Program-made: the position numbers and the translations under genes | In this document: positions 1 to 13,654 of the stretch, one piece after another | Position numbering within the stretch: the stretch's first letter is position 1 | How the letters are laid out: the number at the start of each line of letters is the position of its first letter | Notes under the pieces: model-generated | The model's database searches: none | What the model was told of the DNA's origin: nothing | The model's input: only the letters and a program-made list of their open reading frames with translations | Assembly: GCA_951799445.1 (NCBI GenBank) | Contig: OX637291.1 | Span: 1,924,501 to 1,988,500, forward strand | Direction of reading: 5' to 3' | Source of the DNA: Pseudisothecium myosuroides | Taxonomy: Eukaryota > Streptophyta > Bryopsida > Hypnales > Lembophyllaceae | Length of the DNA stretch: 64,000 nt

Positions 1-1319
1 AATTTACTTTATATGTCATGAAAGTGAACAAATACTTCTACGGATATTTCCATTAGTACTCATAGAGGTTTACAAGTCTCAATTGCAACAATATGTAATT
101 GAAGAAGTCGTGCAATTGTGTACAATAAGAAAAAATATTAATGGAGTATCAAATGTTGAGAAATTACTGTGGGCAACCTAATTTTACTATTTTGTGTAAA
201 ATCCTAAATAGAAAACAAATATTAAAAAAATTAATTAGAAAAACTAATAACAAATTGAAAAAAAAAAATTGAACCCTAATTCCTAAATGAAAATTTATAA
301 AAAAGAATGAAAACATTTGAAAAATGAAAAACTGAGAAAACAAGATGAGAGAAACAAAAATTAAAATAAAATGAAAGAAAAATTAAAAGACAAAAATGAA
401 AGTGAATAAAATAGAAATTGAATAAAAATGAAAGAAAAAATAAATGAAAAAAAGAAAGAAGGAAAATGGGAGGAACAAAAATAAAAGAAATGAAATGTAC
501 TATAGGAAACCAAATGTCTCAGGCAATCTGAGCATCTTCTTTGGAAAAAAAACTTGTAGGATTAATTTTTTAATGCAATTTTTACAATTTTCTAAGAAAA
601 ATTATTAGACAAGGCTAGATTTCTTTGCTACAATAATCTCACGAATAGGATCATTGTATTTCAATTTCATCTTAGAGTTATTAACAATTTACTTTTTCCT
701 TCAATCTTGACCCTACTTGGCTACTTCTATTTAACTAATTTTTTTCCTAAACTCTCAACCGAAATGTACAAAAAACTTAAAAAATCATAATCAATTGTAC
801 AAAAAATTTAAGTGAAAAATATTTGAAGTGAAAAAATGTAGTTGAAGAAGGTGTAGAAAAACTTTTTTTTTCACTTTGGATGCAAATATCATGCAATCCT
901 TAGGGTCAAAGTCTTCCATACATTCATATACAAGTTTGGTATAAAATCCCACAATTAGATGTGCATAAAAAAACACTTCTTTAATTTTTGGATGGAAGAA
1001 CAACCTTGGTCTTTTAAAGATTAAACCTACATTATACATTTTTTTTTCTTTCTATTTTGGGCAATTAAAAATAAATAAAAAAACGTTATGCATATTTTTT
1101 CTTTCAAAAGGTAAATTGGAAGGAATGTTAATAGAAGCTCAATGGAAATTGTCCATGGGTTTGAAGAGAAAAAAAGACAAAACAAAAAAACAAAAATCAA
1201 TTAATGTCAAAGGGCAAGAAAATTAGAAAAAAATAAAATAAGAAAGAAAGTCAATAATGGGAGTAAGAATGCTAATAGGCAAATAAATTTGAATGTCAAA
1301 AGTTAATAAGGAGGACGGT
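1..1319. other. AT-rich non-coding tract with a decayed TTAA-family copy
   Basis: No coding signal is visible. Positions of about 480-1040 align, with many substitutions, to the interior of the TTAA elements described below: the segment beginning gcatcttct, the aacttgtaggatt segment, and the tract ending near the gatgcaaatatcatgcaatcc motif. Both termini are eroded, so this is an old relic. The remainder is A-rich low-complexity sequence with runs of AAATGAAA-type words. Confidence 0.6.
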
Positions 1320-1419
1320 AGTTGCCTTAAAAAGAAGGATGGCAGGCACAATTAAAGAAGGATGGCCAAGGGCCACTGTTCAGAAGCCTGAATGAAATGT
1401 CCCTTGCATCTTCCAGGCG

Positions 1420-1572
1420 ATGGACAATCCCATCCTCAAACCCGATGAAGTCCGTCTCTCGTCGCAGGAGTCGCCCGGGGATTTGGAGGGCGCCATACCT
1501 GCAGTCGTCGCTGCTACATTCTACCCCCCTCTTCCAATTGAGGCCGGGCAACAACAAATTAAACTAAGATAG
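1420..1572 (+). other. Short open frame in a GC-richer island, unidentified
   Basis: A 50-codon frame from ATG (1420) to TAG (1570-1572) lies in a GC-richer island (about 1390-1540) in otherwise AT-rich sequence. The peptide starts MDNPILKPDEV and contains VVAATFYPPLP. Its last dozen codons run into the duplicated peroxidase 3' fragment, so if it was ever coding it was cut there. It may be a first-exon fragment of another gene. I recognise no family and see no clear splice donor. Confidence 0.25.
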
Positions 1573-1694
1573 AGTTGAGCTCATCCCATATATAAAACAA
1601 AAACTACGGCAGGGAACTTGGATCAATTGATTCTGCTACAGATCCTTCGCATTTCGCCTTAGTTGCCTTGCTTGACACCCTCATTCCCAATGTA
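1532..1694 (-). pseudogene. Broken duplicate of the peroxidase last exon and 3' UTR
   Basis: On the minus strand this segment matches the end of the intact peroxidase gene (about 3548-3740). The frame reads NEGVKQGN-stop-GEMRRICSRIN-stop, against NVGVKQGIQGEIRRICSRIN in the intact gene, and the homology runs on into the 3' UTR, including the ccaattgag...gggcaaca segment. The in-frame stop (TAA where the parent has ATC, or an indel near it) and the loss of all upstream exons make it a dead fragment. A TA-flanked MITE begins exactly at its 5' (right-hand) end. It is probably a remnant of a local duplication. Confidence 0.85.
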
Positions 1695-2101
1695 AGGTAG
1701 AACTACCCATTACCACCCTGATTCGCAATCTAACTATATTGGGGCCAACTCTAGGAAAGAGACATATTTTTCAGAGGTGTGCTTTTGTTTCAGGAGTCAA
1801 ACCCAAGTGGAATTATAATTTTTTGATAAAAATTGTAATTTCTGTGAATTTCTGAAGTGAAATTGCACAACCGCCACTAGACTGAATTCATAACCGTCCT
1901 CTTACAACTCAATACCGCTTTCCAATGTATCTAATAGCACTTGAAGATCCACCAATCATTAATTGACACGTTGTCTTTTAATAGCATTAATAAACTACTA
2001 TTTTCAGAATCTGAAGCAGATTTACATATTTTTCTGACGGAATTGGGACAAAGCTGTAGACCACGGATTTGAATCACTGACGGAATTGGGTAGTTTTACC
2101 T
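1695..2101. mobile_element. 407-bp AGGTAG-type MITE, TA target duplication
   Basis: The left end AGGTAGAACTACCCATT and the right end AATTGGGTAGTTTTACCT form an imperfect terminal inverted repeat. TA flanks both sides (1693-1694 and 2102-2103). There is no coding capacity. The AGGTAG terminus and TA duplication are shared with several other, internally unrelated families in this window (for example 34010-34416 and 39925-40279), which suggests one Tc1/mariner-type transposase mobilised them. It is inserted at the edge of the peroxidase fragment. Confidence 0.75.
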
Positions 2102-2132
2102 TACTCCTTTTCAATATGAAAGTTCCAGTATA

Positions 2133-3461
2133 AGGTAGTTTGCTCTAAAAGCGAGCGGCCTCTTCAAATCGACCCTATATCTGGGACTGAAATGGACAGT
2201 AGGTGATCTTTAACCCCTAAAGGACCAAAGTCCCCTCGGGGGACACTTGGGATTTCGGGCAGGCTCGTGCGACCTGAAATTTTAACCTGATTTTTTGAAA
2301 CTTTTTTGAAGATAGGGAATCACAATAGCTTTCTAAAAATATAATTTTTTTTTCAATTGGTGCCCGGGAGCAAAAGTTATGGCATCCTAAAGCAAAAAAG
2401 CAGTTCGCTGGGCAGAAAAAAAAACCCACAGAAAAATGATTTAAAATTTATTTATTTTTTTCCTCGAAGATCATGTTTTTGTGTACATTTGAAGCTTTGA
2501 TTCATTCTACTTGGACTCAGAATGAGAAAGTTATGGACAATCTTGTTTTTTGGGCAATTTAAGCATCTTCAGAAAAAAATACTTATAGAATGCAATTTTG
2601 AATGCAATTTTCAATTTTTTTCAATTTTTTTTTTAAAAAGGTCAAGTTTGTTTGTAAGAACAATCCCACCGTTGGGATTATGTTTTTTTAATTCCACCTA
2701 AGAGCTATTAACAATTTAGTGTTTTGTTCAATTTTGGACCTACTTCTACTTAACAATTTTTTTATATGTGAAAATCAAGGTTTGACATTCTGAAATTTTT
2801 TTCCCTGACTCTCAACTCAAATGTTCAACATATAAAATTACAACTTTTTGTTGTGTAGTGCAAGAAAATCCACAAATGGCCGTCAAAGTCATCTGAAATT
2901 GCAGGAAACAGTTCAAAAAAACTTTTTTTTCCAACTTTGAATGCTAATATCTTCCAATCGAAACGGTCAAATGTCTTGAAATTTTTACCACATAATCTGA
3001 GACAAGTGAAGTACAAGATCCTACGGTTAGATTGTAAAAAAAAAGTTTTTTTTGGTTTAGGGAGTGATCGCAGCAGAAATGGCAGTTTTCAGTGGTTTTG
3101 GAGCCTGAAAATGGCTTGGTCCTTTAGGGGTTAAATGGACCTTTCAAGCCATTGAGAGAATCCAGAGAAAAGCATTATTTATTACAAGAGCCAATCATTG
3201 GCCTTGATTTACTCAAATCACTTTAGAAGTTGCAAGTGGTCAGATTTTGGAAGACCTAGGATCACAAATAGGTGCCTACAACAATTTTTTTTGAAAATTC
3301 ATAAGTAATTCAAAAATGATTCGAAAAATATGAACCACTTGTGTAACGTTCCACATCCATTTTTCTTTCTCTGAAAAATGATCCAGAAATATTTCTATTT
3401 ATGGAAACCTGTGAAAAAGGCAGATCAGCCCTTAAATGGTCGCTTTTAGGCCATACTACCT
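2133..3461. mobile_element. AGGTAG-type MITE (408 bp) split by a TTAA element
   Basis: The left end is AGGTAGTTTGCTCTAAAAGC and the right end is GCTTTTAGGCCATACTACCT, with TA on both sides (2131-2132, 3462-3463). A 917-bp TTAA element plus one TTAA copy is inserted at 2214-3134. Removing it leaves 408 bp, which matches the uninterrupted copy at 34010-34416 (407 bp, opposite orientation). This filled/empty pair dates the TTAA insertion as the later event. No ORF belongs to it. Confidence 0.9.
2214..3130. mobile_element. TTAA-family element, 917 bp, piggyBac-like ends
   Basis: TTAA is present on both sides (2210-2213, 3131-3134). The ends are CCCCTAAAGGACCAAAG and, reversed, CCCCTAAAGGACCAAGCC. 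A subterminal palindrome GTCCCC-TC-GGGGAC follows the left end. The interior is AT-rich with no transposase. TTAA duplication and CCC-starting termini are the hallmarks of the piggyBac superfamily; assignment to it is inference, as no transposase is present. Confidence 0.88.
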
Positions 3462-3678
3462 TATCAGTGTTACAACTTTGAAAATTCAGAGTTTATTCAC
3501 AAGTCAGATATTCAAAGAACACATGTAAAGTGTAGAACTTGAAATCCTCTTTCAATTGAGACCAGTCGGGCAACAAAAAACTAAGACAATGTTGGGCTCA
3601 ACCCATTTGTGAAACAAAACTAAAAACTAAAACCACTAAAAGTCTAAAAGTAAAACTACTTCAGGGGACTTCGATCGA
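3462..3678. other. 3' flank and UTR of the peroxidase gene
   Basis: Non-coding sequence downstream (in the minus direction) of the peroxidase stop codon. About 3548-3678 is the stretch also present, degraded, at 1532-1630, so the duplication included 3' UTR. Confidence 0.5.
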
Positions 3679-5923
<2,245 letters not shown>

Positions 5924-6161
5924 TGCAGTGAATCAAGCCAATCGATCACAGTCAACGTCCTTGAATCTGACGTATCGTAACTCGAAATGTAAATGATAGA
6001 CCAGCTGCTAGCAATGCAGTTGCAGATACAATAGCTGATAAGTACAGATCGAACCGTGCTAGCTTATCGTACGTTAGATACAACCAGGAGCCGCTTGAAT
6101 TGATCGATTGCAGTGAGGAGCTCTGGTTTGGGTTGTGTGACTTGTGTCAAACACACACACA

Positions 6162-6169
6162 GATATATA
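6162..6169 (-). promoter_or_regulatory. Candidate TATA box of the peroxidase gene
   Basis: On the minus strand the sequence TATATATC lies about 240 bp upstream of the peroxidase ATG, just beside a short (AC)n run. It is the clearest TATA-like motif in the region. Position and match are plausible, but no transcript start is visible, so this is inference. Confidence 0.35.
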
Positions 6170-7690
6170 CACTCGAGTTTGTCTAGTTTGTTCATTTGGA
6201 TGTTTTACGAAGTTGAATTTTGGGGTTTGAAAGGATTAAGTGGTTGACTTTGTGTCCACTTAGAGTGAGCGACAGCTAATTATTACTCCCGAGGCTCTGC
6301 ATTTCTTCGGATCATGGCAGGGAGCAGCTGATCCGGCCAATAAAAGTGAAGAGTTGGCGGCCCTAATTTAGGTGCGTGCAGGTGATGATCGTAAGCTTCA
6401 GTTTGACAACGGTGGGTGGGATTGCTTACGATCACTGCGGTTGACTTTGATGCAGGATCCTTCAGCTCTGCTGCGGCCGTGGACTTTCTGGATCTATGCG
6501 AATGCCAGCTAACCAGGGGTGGAGTGTGGAGTGGAAGGCTAACTAGGTGGGGAGTACGTGTAAACGATTCACTAGGTGGGGAGTGTCGACGGCAAGATAT
6601 ATACTACTCATAATTAAGTTACCAGAGTGTGGACCCAGGGTCACAAACTCCAAATTCTGTGCATTGGTGGATAAATGTAAAACAATGCACCATTTTCATA
6701 GTCGGTTAATTTTGTTTTTCTTAGATATTCGATCCAACTTCCGAGGTACTGTAATCTCGGGTCTTTGAGTCCAGACATTGAGATATATGAATTCAAATTT
6801 CCTAGATCACAAGGAGGTCAATAAGAAGTTGATGCATTTTAGACTCCCAGAGGTGAATTAAAGATTTCGAGTTGTGCTCCCAGGTCCGCCTAAACTGGTA
6901 ACTTATGACCAGTTAGTATTGTATCCTGAGCCCAGAAGGTGTGGACTTTCCGTAGCAGCTGAAGTACGTCAACTTGGAGAAGAATATTCCTATCGATACG
7001 TGAGTTGAAATTAAGACCGACAACTTGATATTAACATGAATAACAAATAAACCTGAATGGGCAGGCTGTTCACCCTGGTCAACTGCCAAGCAGTTTTCCT
7101 ATGACCGTCAGTATGACGAGAATTGGAACTCAATGACTAGGATGTGCTATATATAAAAACGGTAGAAGTCAGAGTTCAAATGTGCAGTTAGAAGGTGGCA
7201 GCAGTTCGGAAAAATGACCAGATACAGAATTTGTTGCCTGTACACATTGGACATAAATCCGTCCTTCTATGCATCCTGAAGTAACGTACGTGTACTAGGT
7301 CAGTTTTTTTGTTTTTTTTTGTTTTTTTAAACAAAGTACTAGGTCAGTTTCGGAAATAAGTCGGGAAAATTTGGATCGTGTCTGAATTTGAAAAATTTGT
7401 ACAACTATTTCTGAAAATCTGAATTCTTTTTATTGTTGCTAATTCTGAATAACCAAAAATTATTCTTGAGAAAATTTAGAAAAAGGAACACATTTAAGCA
7501 TGAATAGAAGAAATCAATCCAAAATTAGGAGTGTCTAAAAATTAAAAATAGCAAAGTGCCAAAAATCAAGAAATATAAATTAAATTGCCAAACTATCCGA
7601 ATTGCAAAAAGTAAATTATTTCGGCACCAATGTGCCAAAACTCACCTATGCAATAGTCATTTGTTACTTTGTGGCATCTCAATGGGCTTA
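6170..7690. other. Intergenic, no gene seen
   Basis: The first few hundred bases are presumably upstream peroxidase regulatory sequence. A short motif ACTAGGTGGGGAGT is repeated near 6543 and 6571. No open frame with coding character, RNA gene or complete transposon end pair was recognised. Confidence 0.5.
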
Positions 7691-8340
7691 ATCTCCGAAG
7701 GTTCATAATTATACTTCACCAAAAAAAAATGTCAAAACTCAAAACTGTCATTTTTAGAATTCTAGTGCAATTGAAAGAGTTGTTATGGAAAAAAAAAACT
7801 ATTTTTTTTCATCTTCAACTGTAAGATCTTGCAAAAGACATGTAAGATAATGTGCAAAAAGAATTTCAAATACTTTGAGCATGTAAATTGCAAGATATTA
7901 GCAATAAAGGGGATTAAAAAGGGATTTTTTCACCTCACATAATTAATTTTTTAGACTCTGAGTCCCATTAACTTATCTATTTTATACTATAAAGTTTTGA
8001 GGTTTAATTTTTTGTGAATTGGGGAATTGAGTTGAAAATCTAGGATTTTATTTTTAAATTAATATTTTCATTCTTAAGAAAATTGCTTAAGTAGAAGTAG
8101 GTATCTTTGGAAGCAAAAATTATATTCAATGTTAATAGTTTTAAAATGGAATTGAAATATGTCAATTCTAATGAGGTCAAATCACACTCAAAGGTACCAC
8201 AACCATTACTTTGAAAGCAATGGACTAGAGTCCTTGTTGACAATTTTTTGAACTTTTGAATTAATTATTTACATTGATGTTGTCATCTTTTTAACAAATT
8301 TATACATGAACAATGTAAAAATACATCTATTTAGGATTTG
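7691..8340. mobile_element. Decayed TTAA-family relic
   Basis: A TTAA followed by TCTCCGAAGGTTCATAATTA resembles an eroded family end. The interior keeps family landmarks in order: the aaaactgtcatttttag segment, the gtaagatcttgca segment and the attgcaagatatta segment. The second terminus is lost. No coding content. Confidence 0.45.
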
Positions 8341-8870
8341 GAGACAAAATTCCATAGGTTACTCGGAAGAACGTAAATCATCAGCTGCAAGGCTGAATAT
8401 AGAACTTCAATTAGAACTTTGATAAAGAAATTATGTTTTTTTTGATGAAAGAAATCATGTTAGTCTTAAATTGACTTGAGATACTAATCAAAAGGAACAA
8501 AATTAGTAAATTACCTATAACTAGTGAATTAGGTTTGAAAAACAATAATTTAAAAAAATTAAAGTGCAATTTTTACATTGGCTGACCCCTTTTGTAGGAC
8601 CTTTGAGCGTGATTTGGTCCAATGTTTAAAGTTTATTAGTAAGCAAACTATATCCTAAAGATATTTTAGTTTTAAAAAATTATAAAAATAGAGTATAAAA
8701 ATGAATCCTACTCCGTGCACGTTATTTTTTCAGAAATATAATTTCCTATAATATTGCTTTCAATTCAAGGCACTTCATAACTCTCACATCATTTGTCCAA
8801 ATGGAATGAATCAAATATTTTTAGAAAGACATAAACACATTCTACAAGAATAAAATTTAAATTTTTACAG

Positions 8871-9065
8871 ATGGGCAATTTCGTTAAAATGGCGATATTT
8901 TTTTTAAATGGCATGAAAATAGTTCAAAATGGCCATTCTAAAATCTATACCTGTCCTAGATGGTTCAAAACAGCCGTCCTGAAATCTAAACTAGTCCTAG
9001 ATGGTGAAAACAGCACACTGTCAAAGTGGCACTTGAAATACCGCCATTTTAATGAAATTGCCCAT
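8871..9065. mobile_element. 195-bp MITE with long TIR, ACAG flanks
   Basis: The terminal inverted repeat is about 25 bp: the left end starts ATGGGCAATTTCGTTAAAAT and the right end, reversed, starts ATGGGCAATTTCATTAAAAT, both continuing GGCG. ACAG occurs immediately outside both ends (8867-8870, 9066-9069). Inside, the word GTCCTAGATGG is repeated. Superfamily is unclear; a 4-bp duplication is unusual for the common plant groups. Confidence 0.6.
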
Positions 9066-9069
9066 ACAG

Positions 9070-10384
9070 GTAGAAATTTTCCTTCCCAAAGTCAAGCATT
9101 TTGTGCTTTTCTCTCAAGCACCAAAGGAAATAAAAATTATATTTCCATAAAGAGAGTGTATAAGTATATTCTTTGAACTCCAAAAAAACTCTCAAAAATT
9201 CCATTAAAATCTGACATCATAGGAACCTTCCCAAATTTCTAAAAAAAACATTTTAAGACTTTGAACCTTAACATCAATTTTGTTAAATTGGCAGTAGTCC
9301 AATACTTTGGAGAGGCCTAAAACCAAAATCTATACATGTCTCGGTTTGTAGTCTGAAATTGAACCTTTGTAAAGATATGTGTCATAGTTTTTGGCTTGTG
9401 GAATACTGCCTATTTAACAATTTAATTGACATTTTTCTTAAAAAAATTGAATAATTTATTTTGTAGCATGAAGATTGTCCAACGTCTATAGTCAACACAA
9501 AAAATAATTATTTTATATGAAGAATATTAGTAGCTCATAGATTAAGGTCCCAAGTTCAAATTGCAAAAAAAATATTCAATTCTAAGAAGTTTTTGAATTT
9601 TTGAATTAGTATAGAAACTAAATTTCATAGTCAACATCATTAAATTGAGCACAATTTTAGCTCGCCAAAAATTGCCATATACACATACAAAAAACTCTAA
9701 AACTACATGCGTACATTTATGTTCTAGGCCTTCCTTCCTAAAAAATGCAAATGTAGTAGTTCTAGTCTACAATGGCATCCATTATAGACCTAATTTCATT
9801 AGTTGCAGTAAGTTCATAATAATCAAAACTTGTTAATTTTAACAAAATGGCAACAAAAAGTTAGAAGTTGTCAAAATACCCCTTTCCTGGTGATCCATTT
9901 TCTATTTTATTTTAGAATTAGGAAATCATGTAAAATCTACAAAATAGTCTAGATGGCTTCAATTTGGTACCAAGGTTGTCAACTACTCAACTTGACACCT
10001 TTAGAGAAATTGCCTCCAAAAGATGTACATATGCACTTTTATGTAGCTGCAAAGTGAATAGGAAAAAATTCAGTTTTCTTCATAATGAATCACCTTAGAA
10101 TGATTTGGCAAATAATTGATATGCCAAAATGAACAACTAGGTTGTTAAGGCTCGAGGGAGGCTCTTAACAATAATACCCACATTAAGTAGCAAGGGCAAA
10201 GCTTATCTTTTGTAAATAATATTTTCTTTTTTATAGGTTGATGCATGGTTTGGTGTCTCAATAAACCGGTCACAAAGATGTTTTTATAATATGTTAAGGC
10301 TATAAATGGTCACGTCTTTTCATAATTGTTTTAACCAAAATACCTAACAACTTGATTATGAAGACATTTATGTAGGTGGTATGT
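9070..10384. other. AT-rich intergenic, no gene seen
   Basis: No coding frame, RNA gene or matched transposon termini were recognised in this stretch. Confidence 0.5.
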
Positions 10385-10869
10385 TTAAGCCCTACAGGAC
10401 CATTGTTCCTTTGGGAACAAATGGGATTTGGGCAAGTATCTAGGCTGAATTTTTGTCCTGATATTTTTAAAACTTTTTTTGAAGATAGAAAAATTGATTT
10501 TCTTCGTGGGAGTATATATATTTTTTCAATCAATGCCCGGGAACAAAAGTTATATCCAAATAAGCTCAAAACAAAGGAGAGGGGGCAACAATTTTTTTTT
10601 TAAATTTGAATTTAAAAAAATAAATTCTCATAAATTATATTTTTGTCTACATGGAAAGCTTTTATTCATTCCATTTGGATTTGTTATGTGAAAGTTATGG
10701 ACAATCTTGTTTTTCGGACAATTAGAGCATCTTCTTGAGAAAATAACTTGTAGGATTCATTTCTAAATGCAATTTTTACAATTTTACAAAAACGAAAGTT
10801 CCACAGAGTTTAATTTGCTTGCTAAACCATTGGGATTAGTTCATTCTAATTCCATCTAAAAGATATTAA

Positions 10870-11437
10870 CCCCTAAAGGACCATGAGTGCAGATTTTGAA
10901 CAATGAATGAACGGAAACACGTCCCGAACTCACCAAAATGCGTTTTTTCATCCATCAATTTTTTTTAAGATTCTTATATTAGTTCTTTAACATTTGTACA
11001 ATTCAGATTATGAAGATTTTGCTTTGCAAATATTCTATAATTCAAAAGGTATCGGGAGGACTAGTCTCAAAAAGTAACTTTTTCAATTCAAAAAATGACC
11101 CTTCAAAAATGACTTGAATCAAAAAATCAAATAAAAATCTTCAAAAATCACTACAATTAGAACTCAATATTTTAAACTTATAGAAAAAAGTACATTTTAA
11201 AAATCATAAATATTCAATCTACAATTGATTTTAGAAGGAATTTTCAATTTCTAGCTTCAAATTTTATTGAAAAATATTGGTATGTGTTTTTGTTGATCTA
11301 CCCGTATAGATGTGATCTATAAATAGTATTTTACAACTATTGTTTGAAAGTCATCATTAAAATATTCTTCTAAGTTGCATTTTATAATAGATCTTCACAA
11401 TTTTGGAGATTTGGACACCCCTCTGGTCCTTTAGGGG
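10870..11437. mobile_element. Nested short TTAA-family element, 568 bp
   Basis: Flanked by TTAA at 10866-10869 and 11438-11441. The ends are CCCCTAAAGGACCATGAGTG and, reversed, CCCCTAAAGGACCAGAGG. The interior differs from the 0.9-kb copies, so it is a separate subfamily sharing only the termini. The sequence of the host element around it (with other copies as reference) shows one TTAA-like site before insertion. Confidence 0.85.
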
Positions 11438-11449
11438 TTAATATTTTAG

Positions 11450-13238
11450 CTCGGGGAGGTCACTCTGCGAAAAGTAGAAAACCACGTGAATTAAACTATA
11501 GGGTGCATTTTATTCATTGGAGGAAAAATTTATAAATGATTTGGATCTACTTTAGCTTGGATTTAATTCTTGAAACATCATTATATGTAAAATAGGGTAT
11601 TGAAAAATCTCGTGATTTAAAAAAAAGCAGATATAAATTAGTATGAATAAAATTAGAAAAGAGAAAAAATTAATTTTAGAATGGATATAATCACTGATCT
11701 CTCTAATGGAGGAATGAGAAATAATAGATTTTTAACCATTTAATACTTTGGATATTGTAGCTAGATGCTTTAGATTTCAGGCACTTTTCTATCAAGATTG
11801 ATTCCAACAAAATAAAATGGATTAAAGTAGAAATTAACTATACAATTGTATTCTCAATTGGATTAGAGGTATTTTGTCAAATCATTTAATGGTGGAATTG
11901 GAAGATCATAGTGTGTACTTGAACCGGATTATGCACATCCGAAAATGAGATTTTTGAGGATGTGTGCTTTTAGAGTTAAATAGAATTTTGGTTAAAATTC
12001 AAAACTAAAAGTAAAGAGATTCATCAGTTTTTGATATCATCACCTCTTTGTTGCAACCATTTATATCAAGAGTAATAGACTCACACGTAATTATTGTGAA
12101 GTTAATGAGTGAGAATGACTTTTGAGTTAAATAGAATTTTGTTTCAATTTTCAAAAATAAAAGTATAGTGACAAGTGATCACAATGTGCTTGCTTGACTA
12201 CTAAAGGGTTAATACAATACATATGATGAGATATAAATAAAGATTAAATTGTTGACATAGATATTATTAAAAGTTCTTAATTTAATTGCCTTCAAGTAAC
12301 GTGAAACATTGTAGAAAATTGGCAACTTGTTATAAATTAGATTGGAGTGTTTTACAAGTTGGAAGTTTAAATAATAACAAATTTTTTAATTTTTGGGCCT
12401 ATAAAATGTAAGATAATGACCTTGACACACCAACATCTTCAAATTAAATATTTTAGTGAGTGTAATATGAAATGTCAATTAGATAGAATGTGATGAGAAT
12501 TCCAACATTAGAAAACGATTGATCAAAAGGGAAGTCCAAAAGACATAATGTGGAAATTTTTTTATATTAAAAGAATGAAAATTGTATAAAAAATGTGTAT
12601 TTCAAGTTAGGGTCAAAACACTATCTACAATCTAGGCTTATCCATTCATATGCTACTCTTTCATTGGTCAAATCCTCCCAACCTATTGACTTTTTTGTCC
12701 AAGCACCCAACCACCTATGCTTTGGGATTTAAAAAAAAATCCACAATAGCTTGATATGTAAATCTAATCGCACACAAAGATAGCCAACTTGATTCTTCAA
12801 AGCATCACTTCAAGTGCAACTTCATCTAATTATTTTTAATAATAGGAAAAACACTTCAAAAACCAAAGTGACCACATTCTGATTGTTTAGGAAGTTATGG
12901 ATTAAATGGTTAATCAATTATTGATTGTTTCATGTTGCTTTTGAGTTTGATCCTAATTTTTAAATGTAAGTAGCATGTTTTCACGCCAAACATTCATCCT
13001 AAAATCCTTTATTATCAAAAAAAATTTTTTCCTAAAGTTTATAAATACTATAGCGTGCCAAGAATTAAGCTAGATTTTCATTTATAATTACCTATAGGGT
13101 GCTTAAAATTAAGACCAAGTAGCTTTTTTTCTACTAAAAGGGTTCCTTAAAATCATAATTATTAGGTAAATATCCCCCAAACAAATATATGGTTAACGCA
13201 CATGGTTACAAAACATAAAGGGAAGTGACCTCCCCGAG
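11450..13238. mobile_element. 1.79-kb DNA transposon with 8-bp target duplication
   Basis: The terminal inverted repeat is CTCGGGGAGGTCACT at both ends. The 8-bp duplication TATTTTAG lies at 11442-11449 and 13239-13246, and the uninterrupted host sequence in other copies (near 45238) contains the site once. An 8-bp duplication points to the hAT superfamily; the terminus is not a classical hAT sequence, so that is inference. No transposase frame is seen. The interior holds a diverged direct repeat around the AGTTAAATAGAATTTTG word (11972 and 12124). Confidence 0.8.
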
Positions 13239-13654
13239 TATTTTAGATTTTCCTTCTATCTCGTACCTACTTCTACTTAACAATTTTTTAAAGAATAAAA
13301 ATTAATTTTTTTTCAAATTTTTTTCCTAGACTCTCAACTCAATTCTCCAACATAAAGATTTAAAACTCAAAACTCTGTGGTGAAGAAAATTAAAGTTAAG
13401 AAGGTTCAAAGCCAAATAATTTAGTCCCGCAGTGAATTGAAAAACTTGTTTTTTTACTTTAAACGCAGATATCTTGCAATCTGTGCGGCCAAAAATTCTG
13501 AAATTTTTTTCACACATTTTTGTACTAGTTAGGTGTAAGATTCTATGGTTAGATTTGAAAAAAAACAATTTTCAATTTTTTTACTCCTTGCTATAGAAAT
13601 GGCAATTTTAAGTATTTTTTTGTAAAAAAAAGGCCTTGGTCCTTTAGGGGTTAA

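Larger units (their letters stand above)
10389..13650. mobile_element. TTAA-family element carrying two nested insertions
   Basis: The left end (GCCCTACAGGACCATTG after TTAA at 10385-10388) is slightly mutated; the right end is GGTCCTTTAGGGG followed by TTAA (13651-13654). Two insertions lie inside, at 10870-11437 (TTAA family) and 11450-13238 (8-bp-TSD element). Removing each with one target-site copy leaves about 893 bp, the normal length of the family. The subterminal palindrome here is TTGTTCC-TTT-GGGAACAA, changed on both arms relative to other copies. Confidence 0.85.

Noticed and set aside
2210..3134. PIF/Harbinger (TTA/TAA) interpretation of the TTAA elements
   Set aside because: A 3-bp TTA or TAA duplication would make the two ends asymmetric; the empty site at 34010-34416 has one TTAA and the ends are symmetric from CCCC inward.
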